A DNA stretch of 64,000 nt from Acholeplasmataceae bacterium. GTDB taxonomy: Bacteria > Bacillota_I > Bacilli_A > Acholeplasmatales > Acholeplasmataceae. The notes below the pieces were generated by a model. It searched no databases. It was given only the letters and a program-made list of their open reading frames with translations, and was not told where the DNA came from. The stretch spans positions 20,175 to 84,174 of the forward strand of contig JAUVXD010000008.1 in assembly GCA_030603805.1 (NCBI GenBank). The letters are read 5' to 3'. The translations under genes and the position numbers were made by a program. Of the stretch, positions 37,581-45,989 are shown piece after piece (the first letter of the stretch is position 1; each line of letters begins with the position of its first letter).

Positions 37581-38309
37581 TTAAATATCTAATTCTTTGA
37601 GCACATCTTCATATCTTTTAAACAAGATATCTTTGAAGAAATCGTGCAGAGGTTTTAAATCCTTTTCAGTTTTAAACGCTTCTAAGACTTCAATATAAGT
37701 TTCACGTTGTTCCAACGGAATTGAAATGGGTAAATAGTTTTCACTCATCAAGAAATAATTGAGCACAAGCTTTGCAAGTCTTCCATTCGCATCGACGAAA
37801 GGATGAATTTTAGCAATACTTGCATGTGCATAGGTTGCTTTTTCTAAAGGTGTGCCTTCAAATTCACTTAAGTTTCTGAAGAATTTTGACATTCTATCAT
37901 AGACCTTCACATAATCAGGTGGTTGATGTGTTGCACCAAAGATATTAATGTTTACATTTCTGTAAACCCCGCCTTGAAAAATACCTTCAACAAGAATTTC
38001 ATGAATATCCTTCATTTTTTCTTCTGTGAATGGTTTTTTCTCTTTAACTTCATTGATGACGAAATCTAAAGCTTTGAGGTGATTGAGTATTTCCTTTTGT
38101 TCTCTTTCGCTATACTCCAGTAGAGCTTTCGCTTGGCTGAGGCGCTTAATGTCCTCATAGGAAATTCTGTTTTTTTCGACCATGCCTACAGCATCATAAG
38201 TATAGATTAAGGCAAACTTTTTTTCGACCTCTTCCATGTGTTTGGGGTCACATTCCTTAATCACGTTACTTAAGTGCTGGCGCTCTACCTCTAATAGATC
38301 TTTCTCCAT
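37581..38309 (-). CDS. Fic-domain protein with altered active-site motif
   Basis: A 242-residue Fic-fold protein. Fic enzymes usually transfer AMP from ATP to a protein hydroxyl. The motif at residues 169-180 reads HPFVDANGRLAK where the usual form is HPFxDGNGRxxR: the catalytic histidine is kept, one glycine is alanine, and the last arginine is lysine. The N-terminal inhibitory motif SxxxEGN is only partly recognisable (VGMVEKN). Start at ATG 38309 with GGGAG upstream. It has its own promoter. No antitoxin gene is adjacent, so it may be a regulated housekeeping Fic protein. Confidence 0.85.
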   Translation of the reverse strand: MEKDLLEVERQHLSNVIKECDPKHMEEVEKKFALIYTYDAVGMVEKNRISYEDIKRLSQAKALLEYSEREQKEILNHLKALDFVINEVKEKKPFTEEKMKDIHEILVEGIFQGGVYRNVNINIFGATHQPPDYVKVYDRMSKFFRNLSEFEGTPLEKATYAHASIAKIHPFVDANGRLAKLVLNYFLMSENYLPISIPLEQRETYIEVLEAFKTEKDLKPLHDFFKDILFKRYEDVLKELDI

Positions 38310-38336
38310 ATTATCGACGCTCCCATCTTTGAAATC

Positions 38337-38366
38337 ATTATAACATAAAAGCGCTATCATAGACAA
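38337..38366 (-). promoter_or_regulatory. Promoter of the Fic gene
   Basis: Minus-strand TTGTCT (38361-38366), 18-base spacer, TATAAT (38337-38342), 28 bases before the start codon. Confidence 0.7.
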
Positions 38367-38376
38367 GTCTTTATAG

Positions 38377-38403
38377 AAAAAGTGACATCATGATGATGCC
38401 ACT
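38377..38403 (-). terminator. Second terminator-like hairpin downstream of cspA
   Basis: A minus-strand stem AGTGGCATCA/TGATGTCACT with one mismatch, then T5. It follows the first cspA terminator by about 80 bases; no gene lies between. Confidence 0.65.
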
Positions 38404-38481
38404 TGAGATATGGATTATAAATCTTTGATTTATGTCTCACTTAAAATTCGATGGGTTCGACATTTTCACATAATCCCTCGT

Positions 38482-38513
38482 AAAAATAGAAGGGGGACCC
38501 TTTTGGAGTCCCC
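38482..38513 (-). terminator. Terminator of the cold shock gene
   Basis: A GC-rich minus-strand stem GGGGAC/GTCCCC with a 9-base loop, followed a few bases later by T5. Confidence 0.75.
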
Positions 38514-38528
38514 ATTACCTTTTGAAAA

Positions 38529-38726
38529 TTATACTTTAACTACGTTAGCCGCTTGTTGTCCGCGGTCGCCGTTTTTAACTTCAAATTCTACTTGGTCGCC
38601 TTCTGCTAGTGTTTTGTAACCTTCAGATTGAATTGCACTGAAGTGTACAAAAATGTCTTTACCTTCTGCTGATGAGATAAATCCATATCCTTTGTCAGCA
38701 TCAAACCATTTTACTACGCCTTTCAT
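38529..38726 (-). CDS. cspA: Cold shock protein
   Basis: A 65-residue single OB-fold RNA chaperone with RNP-1 KGYGFIS and RNP-2 IFVHFS intact. It melts RNA structure and helps transcription and translation in the cold. AAGGAG precedes the ATG. The leader is short (about 40 bases from the predicted promoter), so the long cold-sensing leader of E. coli cspA is absent. Confidence 0.97.
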   Translation of the reverse strand: MKGVVKWFDADKGYGFISSAEGKDIFVHFSAIQSEGYKTLAEGDQVEFEVKNGDRGQQAANVVKV

Positions 38727-38772
38727 TACGTTACTCCTTAAAATATTTTTCTTGGCATTCTTGCCTAACTAC

Positions 38773-38801
38773 ATTATACACACTTCATATCGTAATTACA
38801 A
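38773..38801 (-). promoter_or_regulatory. Promoter of the cold shock gene
   Basis: Minus-strand TTGTAA (38796-38801), 17-base spacer, extended TGTGTATAAT (-10 at 38773-38778). Confidence 0.8.
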
Positions 38802-38824
38802 GGCTATCGCGAACTTTATTTTTT

Positions 38825-40606
38825 TTATGCAAATTGACTGTGGTAGAGTTCATGATAAAACCCATTTTCTTCGATTAATTCGCTATGTGTACCCTTTTCA
38901 ATGATGTTTCCGTCTTTAACAACGAGTATTAAATCAGCATTTTGAATGGTTGATAAACGATGTGCAATGACAAATGTTGTTTTATGTTCCATGAGGGAGA
39001 GCATCGCTTTTTGGATTTGAACTTCTGTATGGGTGTCAACATTTGAGGTTGCTTCATCTAAGATCAACATTTTGGTTTTGGAAAGCATGGCACGTGCGAT
39101 GACTAAGAGTTGTTTTTGTCCTTTAGAGATGTTCATCCCTTCATCGGTAAGCAACGTGTCATAGCCTTCAGGAAGATGGGTGATGAATGAATGGATTCTC
39201 GCTTTTTTCGCAGCTTCTTCAACTTCGAGTTTGCTCACATCGCCATTGCCATAAGCAATATTTTCAAAGACTGTTCCATGGAAAATCCAAGTATCTTGGA
39301 GAACCATCGAAAATGCTTTTCTCAGTGACTTTCTTGTCAAAGTTCTAGACTCAATACCATCAAGTAAGATGGAACCCGATTGAATATCATAATAGCGCAT
39401 TAACAGATTAACTAAGGTGGTTTTCCCTGCACCGGTAGGTCCAACAATGGCAATCACCTTACCTTCTGGTGCTTCAAATGAAACATCTTTTAAGACAGGT
39501 TCGATTGGGTCATAACCAAAGGTTACATGTTTAAATTCTACGTGACCTTTGACATCACTTAAGATTAGTGCGTTGGGATCATCTTTTAATTCTTCTTCTT
39601 GATCTAAGACACCAAAGACACGTTCAGCTGCTGCAAGTGCTGATTGGATATCTGCCATAATAGAAGACATTTGATTAATGGGTCCAGAAAATCTTCTAGA
39701 GTATAAAGTGAAACTTGTCAGATCTCCTAAACTGATTCTGCTATAAAAATAGAGAATACCGCCAAAGACACCAACAAGTGCAACAGATAGATTGGAAACA
39801 AAGTTGACCGAAGGACCAACGGATGTTCCATAATAACCAGCCTTGTATGAGGCATCAGATGCCTCATCATTAATTTGATCAAATTTTTCTAAAACCGAAT
39901 CTTCTTGAACATAGGATTGAATCGTTCTTTGGCCAGTAATCATCTCTTCAGAAAACCCGTTGAGTTCGCCAAGTTTTTGATTTCGATATCGGTATTTCTT
40001 CTTGACAATCTTAGAAAGTACACGTGTGATGATAATAGAGATGGGAATAGTTAAAACAAAAACTAAAACGAGGAGCGGTGACATGATAACCATCATGATG
40101 AAAGAAATCGTCACTGTAATCAGTGATGTAAAAATGTTAATCACATCGGTTGCAAGTGAGGTATTAATTGTATCAATATCATAACTCATCTTGCTAATGA
40201 TATCTCCGGTTTGATTTTGATCAAAATAAGCAATCGATACTTTGTTAAGCTTTTCAAACAAATCTTTTCTCATCTTATAAACAACACTTTGTGAAATCTT
40301 AACCATCGCAACCGATAACATGTAGTTTAAGAACGATGAGATTAAATAAAATAAAATCATCAAACCTGCATAGAAAAAGACACGTTCAAAATCGACACCA
40401 TTTTCCATCGCAGACACCGTGCGTCCAGTCAGATAAGGTCCCACTAAAGACAAAACGTTGGCAATAATCGTTAAAAAGATGGCTAAAGCGAGTTTGGCTT
40501 TATAAAAATAGAGGTAGTCCCAAAGTCTTCTTAAAACATATTTTGTATTTTTAGCTCGGTTTGAGCCATCATTTCGTTCTCTACCTTGTTTACCAGCATA
40601 CATCAT
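38825..40606 (-). CDS. ABC exporter half-transporter with catalytic ATPase and degenerate signature
   Basis: A 593-residue fused membrane/ATPase subunit with six membrane helices then an ABC domain. Walker A GPTGAGKTT, Walker B LILDEATSNVD with the catalytic glutamate, and switch FVIAHRLS are intact, but the signature reads ISKGQKQL instead of LSGGQ. Together with the upstream half-transporter this gives one working and one degenerate ATP site, as in BmrCD, LmrCD and TM287/288. The substrate may be drugs or lipids; it cannot be read. It overlaps the upstream gene by 4 bases; GGAGGTG precedes the ATG. Confidence 0.92.
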   Translation of the reverse strand: MMYAGKQGRERNDGSNRAKNTKYVLRRLWDYLYFYKAKLALAIFLTIIANVLSLVGPYLTGRTVSAMENGVDFERVFFYAGLMILFYLISSFLNYMLSVAMVKISQSVVYKMRKDLFEKLNKVSIAYFDQNQTGDIISKMSYDIDTINTSLATDVINIFTSLITVTISFIMMVIMSPLLVLVFVLTIPISIIITRVLSKIVKKKYRYRNQKLGELNGFSEEMITGQRTIQSYVQEDSVLEKFDQINDEASDASYKAGYYGTSVGPSVNFVSNLSVALVGVFGGILYFYSRISLGDLTSFTLYSRRFSGPINQMSSIMADIQSALAAAERVFGVLDQEEELKDDPNALILSDVKGHVEFKHVTFGYDPIEPVLKDVSFEAPEGKVIAIVGPTGAGKTTLVNLLMRYYDIQSGSILLDGIESRTLTRKSLRKAFSMVLQDTWIFHGTVFENIAYGNGDVSKLEVEEAAKKARIHSFITHLPEGYDTLLTDEGMNISKGQKQLLVIARAMLSKTKMLILDEATSNVDTHTEVQIQKAMLSLMEHKTTFVIAHRLSTIQNADLILVVKDGNIIEKGTHSELIEENGFYHELYHSQFA

Positions 40607-42339
40607 GAGGACTCACCTCCAAGCTGATAAAACGCAATTTCTTGATACATGGTATTTGTTTTCATGAGTTCATCATGTGTTCCAGCACCAACAATTTCAC
40701 CATCTTCAATAAGTAATATTAAATCTGAATCCTTAAGTGAACTGATTCGTTGGGCAATGACAATCATCGTTGTATTTTTTAATTTTGATTTCAATGATTT
40801 TCGCATATTCATATCCGTTTTATAATCGAGTGCTGAGGACGCATCATCTAAGATGATAATATCTGGCTTACCTGCAATCGCTCGCGCAATTAAAATACGT
40901 TGTTTTTGACCCCCCGATAGATTCATGCCTTTTTGAGCCATTTGGTGTTTCATCTCATCTTTTTTATCGTAGATAAATTCAGCTTGAGCAACTTGTGTTG
41001 CAATTTCTATGTCTTCATTAGTTATCTGGTTTCTATTAAATTGAATATTCCCATAAATACTATCAGCGAAAATTAAGTCATTTTGAAAAGCAACTCCAAT
41101 GGATTGTCTGAGTTGATCTTGTTTGACGTTTCTAATATCTTCACCAAAAAAGAGGATTTGTCCAGAATCGACATCATAAAATCTCATCAATAAGTTAATG
41201 ATGGTTGTCTTACCAGAACCTGTAGCACCAATGATGCCAAGAGTTTGTCCTTGATAAAGTTTAAATGATATGTTTTTTAAGTTGCTTTCTTTTTGATTAT
41301 ATGAGAAAGATACATTTTTAAACTCAATATGAGGTAGATTGGCATTTTTTATAATATCAAATGTGCCATCTTTCATACCTTCTGGCATATTTAAAACTTC
41401 ATCAATACGCTCTGCAGAAGCTGTTGCGCGAGATGATAAGACAAAGACTCGAGTGACCATCATCATCGCATTTAAGATGATGGTAAAATAGGTGACGAAT
41501 GCCATAATTTGACCGATTTGTGTTTGCCCCTGATTCAGACGATAAGCACCTAAGACTAATACAAAGACGAGTCCAACATTCATCACAGCATTCATCATTG
41601 GATTGATTTTTGCCATCGTGATGGTTGCTTTTAATTCTGATTCAACAGTGGTTTGATTGGCTTGATCAAACGCATTTTTTTCATGCTCTTCCATAGATAA
41701 TGCACGCACCACTCTAGCACCTGAAATGTATTCTCTAAGTTTTCTAACAAGTTTATCAACTGCAAATTGTGTTTTCTTATATAAAGGAATCCCTTTTTTG
41801 GAACTATAGTAAACAATTAAGATAATCAGGGGTAGCATCGCAACCATGACTAAAGTTAAGATGGGATCTAAAAGTAGCGACATCAAAATACCACCAATGA
41901 GTAAAACTGGGGCACGCACACCAAGTCTTTGCATCGATGCAGTTGCATTGTACATGTTGTAGGTATCTGTTGTCATGCGAGAAATTAAAGAAGGACGTGT
42001 GAGTTGGTCCACTTGATTGGCCGATAGTCTTTCTATCTTTGAAAATAAATCATGTCTAAGTTCTTTGACTGCTAAAGCCGCAATCATTTCTGCTTTTCTA
42101 TTGGCAGCAACATTCAAATATAGCCCTAAAAAAGCGATGATAATCATCAAACCGCCTAAAAAATAAAGTGAATATAAGTTTGCATTGGGGTTGCTTCTTA
42201 AACTTGGAATTTCAGTATCAATCATATAAGCGATAATCCAAGGCAAAAATAAATCGGCTAGTGCGCCTAAGGATTTCATCGAGAGTGATATGGTGAGCAT
42301 TTTCCAATAGGGTTTAACCAATCTAAGAATCATTTTCAT
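40603..42339 (-). CDS. ABC exporter half-transporter with degenerate Walker B/H-loop
   Basis: A 578-residue half-transporter: six membrane helices then an ABC domain with Walker A GATGSGKTT and intact signature NLSGGQKQR. The catalytic glutamate after Walker B is aspartate (IIILDDASSALD) and the switch histidine is glutamine (IVIAQRIS). These are complementary to the changes in the partner gene, so the pair forms a heterodimer with one canonical site. First gene of the two; GAGGAAG upstream of the ATG. Confidence 0.92.
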   Translation of the reverse strand: MKMILRLVKPYWKMLTISLSMKSLGALADLFLPWIIAYMIDTEIPSLRSNPNANLYSLYFLGGLMIIIAFLGLYLNVAANRKAEMIAALAVKELRHDLFSKIERLSANQVDQLTRPSLISRMTTDTYNMYNATASMQRLGVRAPVLLIGGILMSLLLDPILTLVMVAMLPLIILIVYYSSKKGIPLYKKTQFAVDKLVRKLREYISGARVVRALSMEEHEKNAFDQANQTTVESELKATITMAKINPMMNAVMNVGLVFVLVLGAYRLNQGQTQIGQIMAFVTYFTIILNAMMMVTRVFVLSSRATASAERIDEVLNMPEGMKDGTFDIIKNANLPHIEFKNVSFSYNQKESNLKNISFKLYQGQTLGIIGATGSGKTTIINLLMRFYDVDSGQILFFGEDIRNVKQDQLRQSIGVAFQNDLIFADSIYGNIQFNRNQITNEDIEIATQVAQAEFIYDKKDEMKHQMAQKGMNLSGGQKQRILIARAIAGKPDIIILDDASSALDYKTDMNMRKSLKSKLKNTTMIVIAQRISSLKDSDLILLIEDGEIVGAGTHDELMKTNTMYQEIAFYQLGGESS

Positions 42340-42410
42340 GTTTTTTACACTTCCTCTACACTAAAGAATATAACATAGTTTAGAAGATAAATAAACCTTG
42401 AAATATCCTT

Positions 42411-42443
42411 AAAAAATGAAGGACCAGTAAGAATTACTGATCC
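42411..42443 (-). terminator. Terminator after the endonuclease operon
   Basis: A minus-strand stem GGATCAGTAA/TTACTGGTCC with one mismatch, then a T6 run. It contains the stop of the gene ending at 42434. Confidence 0.8.
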
Positions 42444-42841
42444 AAATTTGATCCATCTGTGATTATTTTGTATCCATTTTCAAAATAGAGGTTGAAGTTT
42501 TCCATCTTGACAATCATCATTTCTTGTGTCTCTAAAAGATGATAACCTTTAAGATTTTGGTAATCTTTGAAGCGATCATCACCCTTGAGTTGAGTCACTT
42601 CAATGATAGATATCGTCCCAGTATCTGTACCTATATCGTTAAAATAACCATCACCTTCTGCCGTTCGACAAAGATATAAAGAGATACCATCAACGGTCAG
42701 GTGATAAAACTGATTCATATCCTTATAAAATAGTGCCCAAATTTTTTCTATCCATAATGTAGCTTCACTTGTTTTCTTTGTGATGAGTCCTAAATCTCCT
42801 ACAAAGTAGGTTCCAGAATTCAAAGCATAAGCATTAGGCAT
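42434..42841 (-). CDS. Uncharacterised 135-residue protein coupled to endonuclease I
   Basis: A soluble protein without signal peptide or membrane helix and without a family I recognise. Notable segments are WIEKIWALFYKDMNQFYHL and TISIIEVTQLKGDDRF. It starts 8 bases inside the end of the endonuclease gene, so its translation is coupled to it. An immunity or accessory role for the nuclease is possible but only a guess from position. Confidence 0.55.
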   Translation of the reverse strand: MPNAYALNSGTYFVGDLGLITKKTSEATLWIEKIWALFYKDMNQFYHLTVDGISLYLCRTAEGDGYFNDIGTDTGTISIIEVTQLKGDDRFKDYQNLKGYHLLETQEMMIVKMENFNLYFENGYKIITDGSNLDQ

Positions 42842-43832
42842 AAAAGAGACCTCTCGACTTGGTCATTAAGATGATAAAGTGTTGAACATGTGTCTCTTCA
42901 ATTGAATCTTCAGGTTCTAAAAGTTCCTCGATTGTTTTGCCTTCCCAAATGAGATGAACATATTCAGGCTTATCAATAAAGGGGTTCCTATTACCTTGAG
43001 CCTCAAAGATGACTTGATTTCTTTGTCTTTCAAAATCATCAACTGGATCTTCTTTGTGCCATTCGAGGAGTAAGGAGAGTTTGCCCATGGTTGCACCTGC
43101 CATGGTGTAATGGTTGGATTCATCTTCTAAATTGTCATCGGTGAGTGTTAAGAAATCATACATAATTACCATGTAAAGTAAGATTCTAGCAACATCTCCC
43201 TTATGGTCATCTCCAGGATAATATCCGCCATCAGCTGTTGTTTGATTGGATCCTGATCCTGCTGAGAAAAAGCGATCACTTCTTGAACTATTCACTGCAG
43301 GTGTGATTGCACGTAAATTATGGAGATCACTGGCTTGATTTCTTCCAGATTCTGTCACTCTTGGAATCCCAAGTCTTGCATTGGGCCAAACGTGTTCTCT
43401 GTGCCATGATGTGGAATCCCAAGTTGCTTGAACTAAAGCACCATTATAGATATTCATCACTTTAGTTGAATCACTTAAACTGAGATCCGATAGTGCTAAG
43501 ACATCTTTGGCATCTTGATAGCGTTGTGCACTAAATCCTTCATTGACTATAAGACGAAGCGCAGATTCCAAAGATTCTCCTTCTAAATGATTGGCACTAT
43601 AATAATAATCTTGAGCTGAGACTAACGTATAATAATAAAAGCCTTCTTCATTTTGTGATGCACCATAAGTCATGGGGTCGTTTAATTCTTGATTGGTGGC
43701 ATACCAATAAGCAATGAGAGCTACCACAATAAAAAGAAATAAAGATAAGAGATTGGATTTTGCTGATCTTTTAGTTCTTCTAACAGTTTTCTTTACACTT
43801 TTTTTAGCTTTGGAGATTACTTTTTGTGGCAT
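42834..43832 (-). CDS. Membrane-anchored endonuclease I family nuclease
   Basis: A 332-residue protein. A basic N-terminus (KKSVKKTVRRTKRSAKS) leads into one membrane segment near residues 28-45, so the nuclease domain is probably displayed outside the cell. The His-Me finger of endonuclease I is clear: WHREHVWPNARLG with the catalytic histidine, followed by SDLHNLRAITPAVNSSRSD. Secreted nucleases of this type free nucleotides from host or environmental DNA, useful to an organism with limited synthesis. AGGAGG precedes the ATG. Confidence 0.9.
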   Translation of the reverse strand: MPQKVISKAKKSVKKTVRRTKRSAKSNLLSLFLFIVVALIAYWYATNQELNDPMTYGASQNEEGFYYYTLVSAQDYYYSANHLEGESLESALRLIVNEGFSAQRYQDAKDVLALSDLSLSDSTKVMNIYNGALVQATWDSTSWHREHVWPNARLGIPRVTESGRNQASDLHNLRAITPAVNSSRSDRFFSAGSGSNQTTADGGYYPGDDHKGDVARILLYMVIMYDFLTLTDDNLEDESNHYTMAGATMGKLSLLLEWHKEDPVDDFERQRNQVIFEAQGNRNPFIDKPEYVHLIWEGKTIEELLEPEDSIEETHVQHFIILMTKSRGLFYA

Positions 43833-43946
43833 ATAAGGTTCCTCCTAATAAATTAATAAATTTATTATACCATGATGTTTCATGATGATGTCAGGTGATG
43901 CATATGTCTCTATAGTTTCAATATGTACGTTTTTTGGTAATTGTAA

Positions 43947-43975
43947 TTGACAATATGTTGCTTTTAAGATAAAAT
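43947..43975 (+). promoter_or_regulatory. Promoter of tRNA-Thr
   Basis: TTGACA (43947-43952), 17-base spacer, TAAAAT (43970-43975), 23 bases before the tRNA. Confidence 0.8.
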
Positions 43976-43998
43976 CGATATTGCATGAAAGAACCCAT

Positions 43999-44072
43999 GC
44001 CCCTATAGTTAAATGGTATAACGCAGCCATGGTAAGGCTGAATTGCAAGTTCGATTCTCGCTGGGGGCACCA
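43999..44072 (+). tRNA. tRNA-Thr (GGT)
   Basis: A 74-base cloverleaf. The acceptor GCCCCTA pairs with TGGGGGC (one G-U), the anticodon stem is CAGCC/GGCTG with loop ATGGTAA giving anticodon GGT, and the T loop is TTCGATT. CCA is encoded. It has its own promoter and terminator. Confidence 0.97.
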
Positions 44073-44083
44073 TGAAATAAATA

Positions 44084-44108
44084 ACTACGCTAGATGCGTA
44101 GTTTTTTT
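44084..44108 (+). terminator. Terminator of tRNA-Thr
   Basis: A 7-bp stem ACTACGC/GCGTAGT with a 5-base loop, followed by T6. Confidence 0.88.
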
Positions 44109-45324
44109 ATTCATCTTTTTTTATAAGATCTGATTTCGTTTCTTCATTCTTTAAATCAACTAAAGTGAGGTAAGGCACAAAGGTCAGTTTTTCATGCGCA
44201 TCTTTAAGCATCTTTTTTAAATCCAAAATGGGTTCAAATATCCATGTATTGCTCATCGTGATGTGTTTCAAATCATTTAAATATAGATCATCATAGGCGA
44301 TATGCATGATGTGCATACTTCTTTTTTTAAGATACACAAGCACGTTTTCGTTAATCTTTTTAGATGCTCTTTCTTGAATAAACTCAAACAATCGATATGC
44401 TTGATCAGGTCTTTTTGTCTTGTAATAATAGTGACATACTTCATAAAGCAAAGTAAGTCCTTGTTCTGATCTTGTAAATAGATGCGTGGAAAGTCTTTGA
44501 ATCTTTAAATCAACTTGTGTGTCAATCTCTTGATTTAAATGCAAAATACCATCGATATAAGCCATATAGAGTGCGATATCTGTTGTATGATGGTGCAGGG
44601 TATGTTTTTTAATCGCATCTCTCACTTTATGCCATAAATAGATTTCTGTTTCATTGGACTCTAGTAGAGAAAACATCTGATATTGATGAATCTGCGCAAG
44701 TCTAAACACAGCATCTTTCTTCATCTTCTTATAGGCGACGATATCCCCATAAAACATTGGATTGGATAGGGTAAATGTGTAGATATAAAGTAGAGATAAA
44801 AGTGTAATCCATAATGTCATCACTGCCATGATACCAATATGTCCTATATTGGAACTGGTATAAAGTATGATGATAAATAAAACCCAAGTGAGTAACAAAA
44901 CAGCTAGCGTGACGATAGGTGCCGTAATTAATGCAACACCAAATTGATGAGCGACTTTCTGATAGTCTTCATCACGCTTGATTTCACCTAAATCTGGAAC
45001 AACAAGACCACCCAAAAGAACCCAAAGCTTAGGTTTGATGGTTAACTTCCACCCTGTTTCATTTTTATAGAAAACAAAGATGGTTAAATAGAGCGCACGT
45101 AATTTAATACCTTGAATCAAAAATGAGAAAAAATGACCAAGTTCATGTAAAGTCAAGGTGAGATAAAAAGATACAATGAGCCAAATCAGCCACATGTAGA
45201 AAGGTACGCGATTTAAACCTGATTTTAAGTTAAACCATATGCCATTATAGACGAGTGCGGTATAAACATATCCCAGTAAAAAAGCAAAGATTAACGCATA
45301 GAGTAATCCAAATCTCTTAAGCAT
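44107..45324 (-). CDS. M50-like membrane metalloprotease homolog in the DUF1538 operon
   Basis: A 405-residue protein. An HExxH zinc motif lies inside a membrane segment at residues 60-64 (TLHELGHFFSF), as in site-2 proteases, with further helices around residues 5-30, 43-70, 130-160 and 165-195. The LDG motif with the third zinc ligand is not obvious, so activity is uncertain. The C-terminal 200 residues are soluble and helical, resembling repeats of a tetratricopeptide kind. Its start shares a base with the stop of the PII-like gene (TAATG), so it belongs to the DUF1538-PII operon. Confidence 0.65.
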   Translation of the reverse strand: MLKRFGLLYALIFAFLLGYVYTALVYNGIWFNLKSGLNRVPFYMWLIWLIVSFYLTLTLHELGHFFSFLIQGIKLRALYLTIFVFYKNETGWKLTIKPKLWVLLGGLVVPDLGEIKRDEDYQKVAHQFGVALITAPIVTLAVLLLTWVLFIIILYTSSNIGHIGIMAVMTLWITLLSLLYIYTFTLSNPMFYGDIVAYKKMKKDAVFRLAQIHQYQMFSLLESNETEIYLWHKVRDAIKKHTLHHHTTDIALYMAYIDGILHLNQEIDTQVDLKIQRLSTHLFTRSEQGLTLLYEVCHYYYKTKRPDQAYRLFEFIQERASKKINENVLVYLKKRSMHIMHIAYDDLYLNDLKHITMSNTWIFEPILDLKKMLKDAHEKLTFVPYLTLVDLKNEETKSDLIKKDE

Positions 45325-45989
45325 TATCTAATACCATATGTTTGATGAACTTCCTGAACAAAGATGATGCCATTGCCTGGTTCATCAATATTGAGTGTTT
45401 GACATAAGTTTTCTACAATTGGTTTAACTACATCATCTTGAGATAAGATTATAACAATTTCTTTTTCAGGTTCAATATCCATGTTAAAAAGCTTCGAGGT
45501 TTCATGAATACCTGATCCTCTGGCATTGATGATGGTTGCGCCTTTAGCGCCAGCATCTGTAGCTACGTCAACCACAGACTCTCCCTTACCTTTATCAACG
45601 ATGATAAAAATTGCTTTATATGTGGTCATATTTTGACCTCCCTCTTTCGGTGCTATTTGATACTCATATTTGCCTTCTCCTAAAAACTGACTGACGGGTA
45701 TGACAAAGGCAATGCCATGATTGGGTTTATGTAACTTTAAACGATGCTCTAGTGTTTCTAATACAGGATTGACAATTTTTCTAGGTGCAATCATTAAAAC
45801 AATTTCTTTCTTAGTTTCTGCAAGTTCTAAGAATTCTAAGATGGGTTGTCTATGCGTGCCATGGCCTAAGACAATGGTACCTCCATGAACACCTTCTTCT
45901 TTTGAAATTCTTAAGACTTTACTCCCTGTACCAAAATTGACAATCACAACAATGAGTTGATAATCGGTTAATATGGATTGATTGATCAT
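45324..45989 (-). CDS. Tandem PII-like signalling protein
   Basis: A 221-residue protein with two PII-like ferredoxin-fold domains: residues about 10-105 (VIVNFGTGSKVLRISKEEG, HGGTIVLGHGT) and 125-221 (FIIVDKGKGESVVDVATDAG, KGATIINARGSG). The glycine-rich turns and C-terminal NGIxFV strands repeat in both halves. PII proteins sense nucleotides and control transporters. It starts 4 bases before the end of the DUF1538 permease, and the second DUF1538 locus at 59 kb has the same two domains as separate genes, so it is probably the regulator of that permease. Confidence 0.85.
   Translation of the reverse strand: MINQSILTDYQLIVVIVNFGTGSKVLRISKEEGVHGGTIVLGHGTHRQPILEFLELAETKKEIVLMIAPRKIVNPVLETLEHRLKLHKPNHGIAFVIPVSQFLGEGKYEYQIAPKEGGQNMTTYKAIFIIVDKGKGESVVDVATDAGAKGATIINARGSGIHETSKLFNMDIEPEKEIVIILSQDDVVKPIVENLCQTLNIDEPGNGIIFVQEVHQTYGIR

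Noticed and set aside
38404..38481. An 8-codon frame MSNPSNFK after cspA
   Set aside because: Too short, with only a poorly spaced ribosome-like site; no support as a peptide gene.
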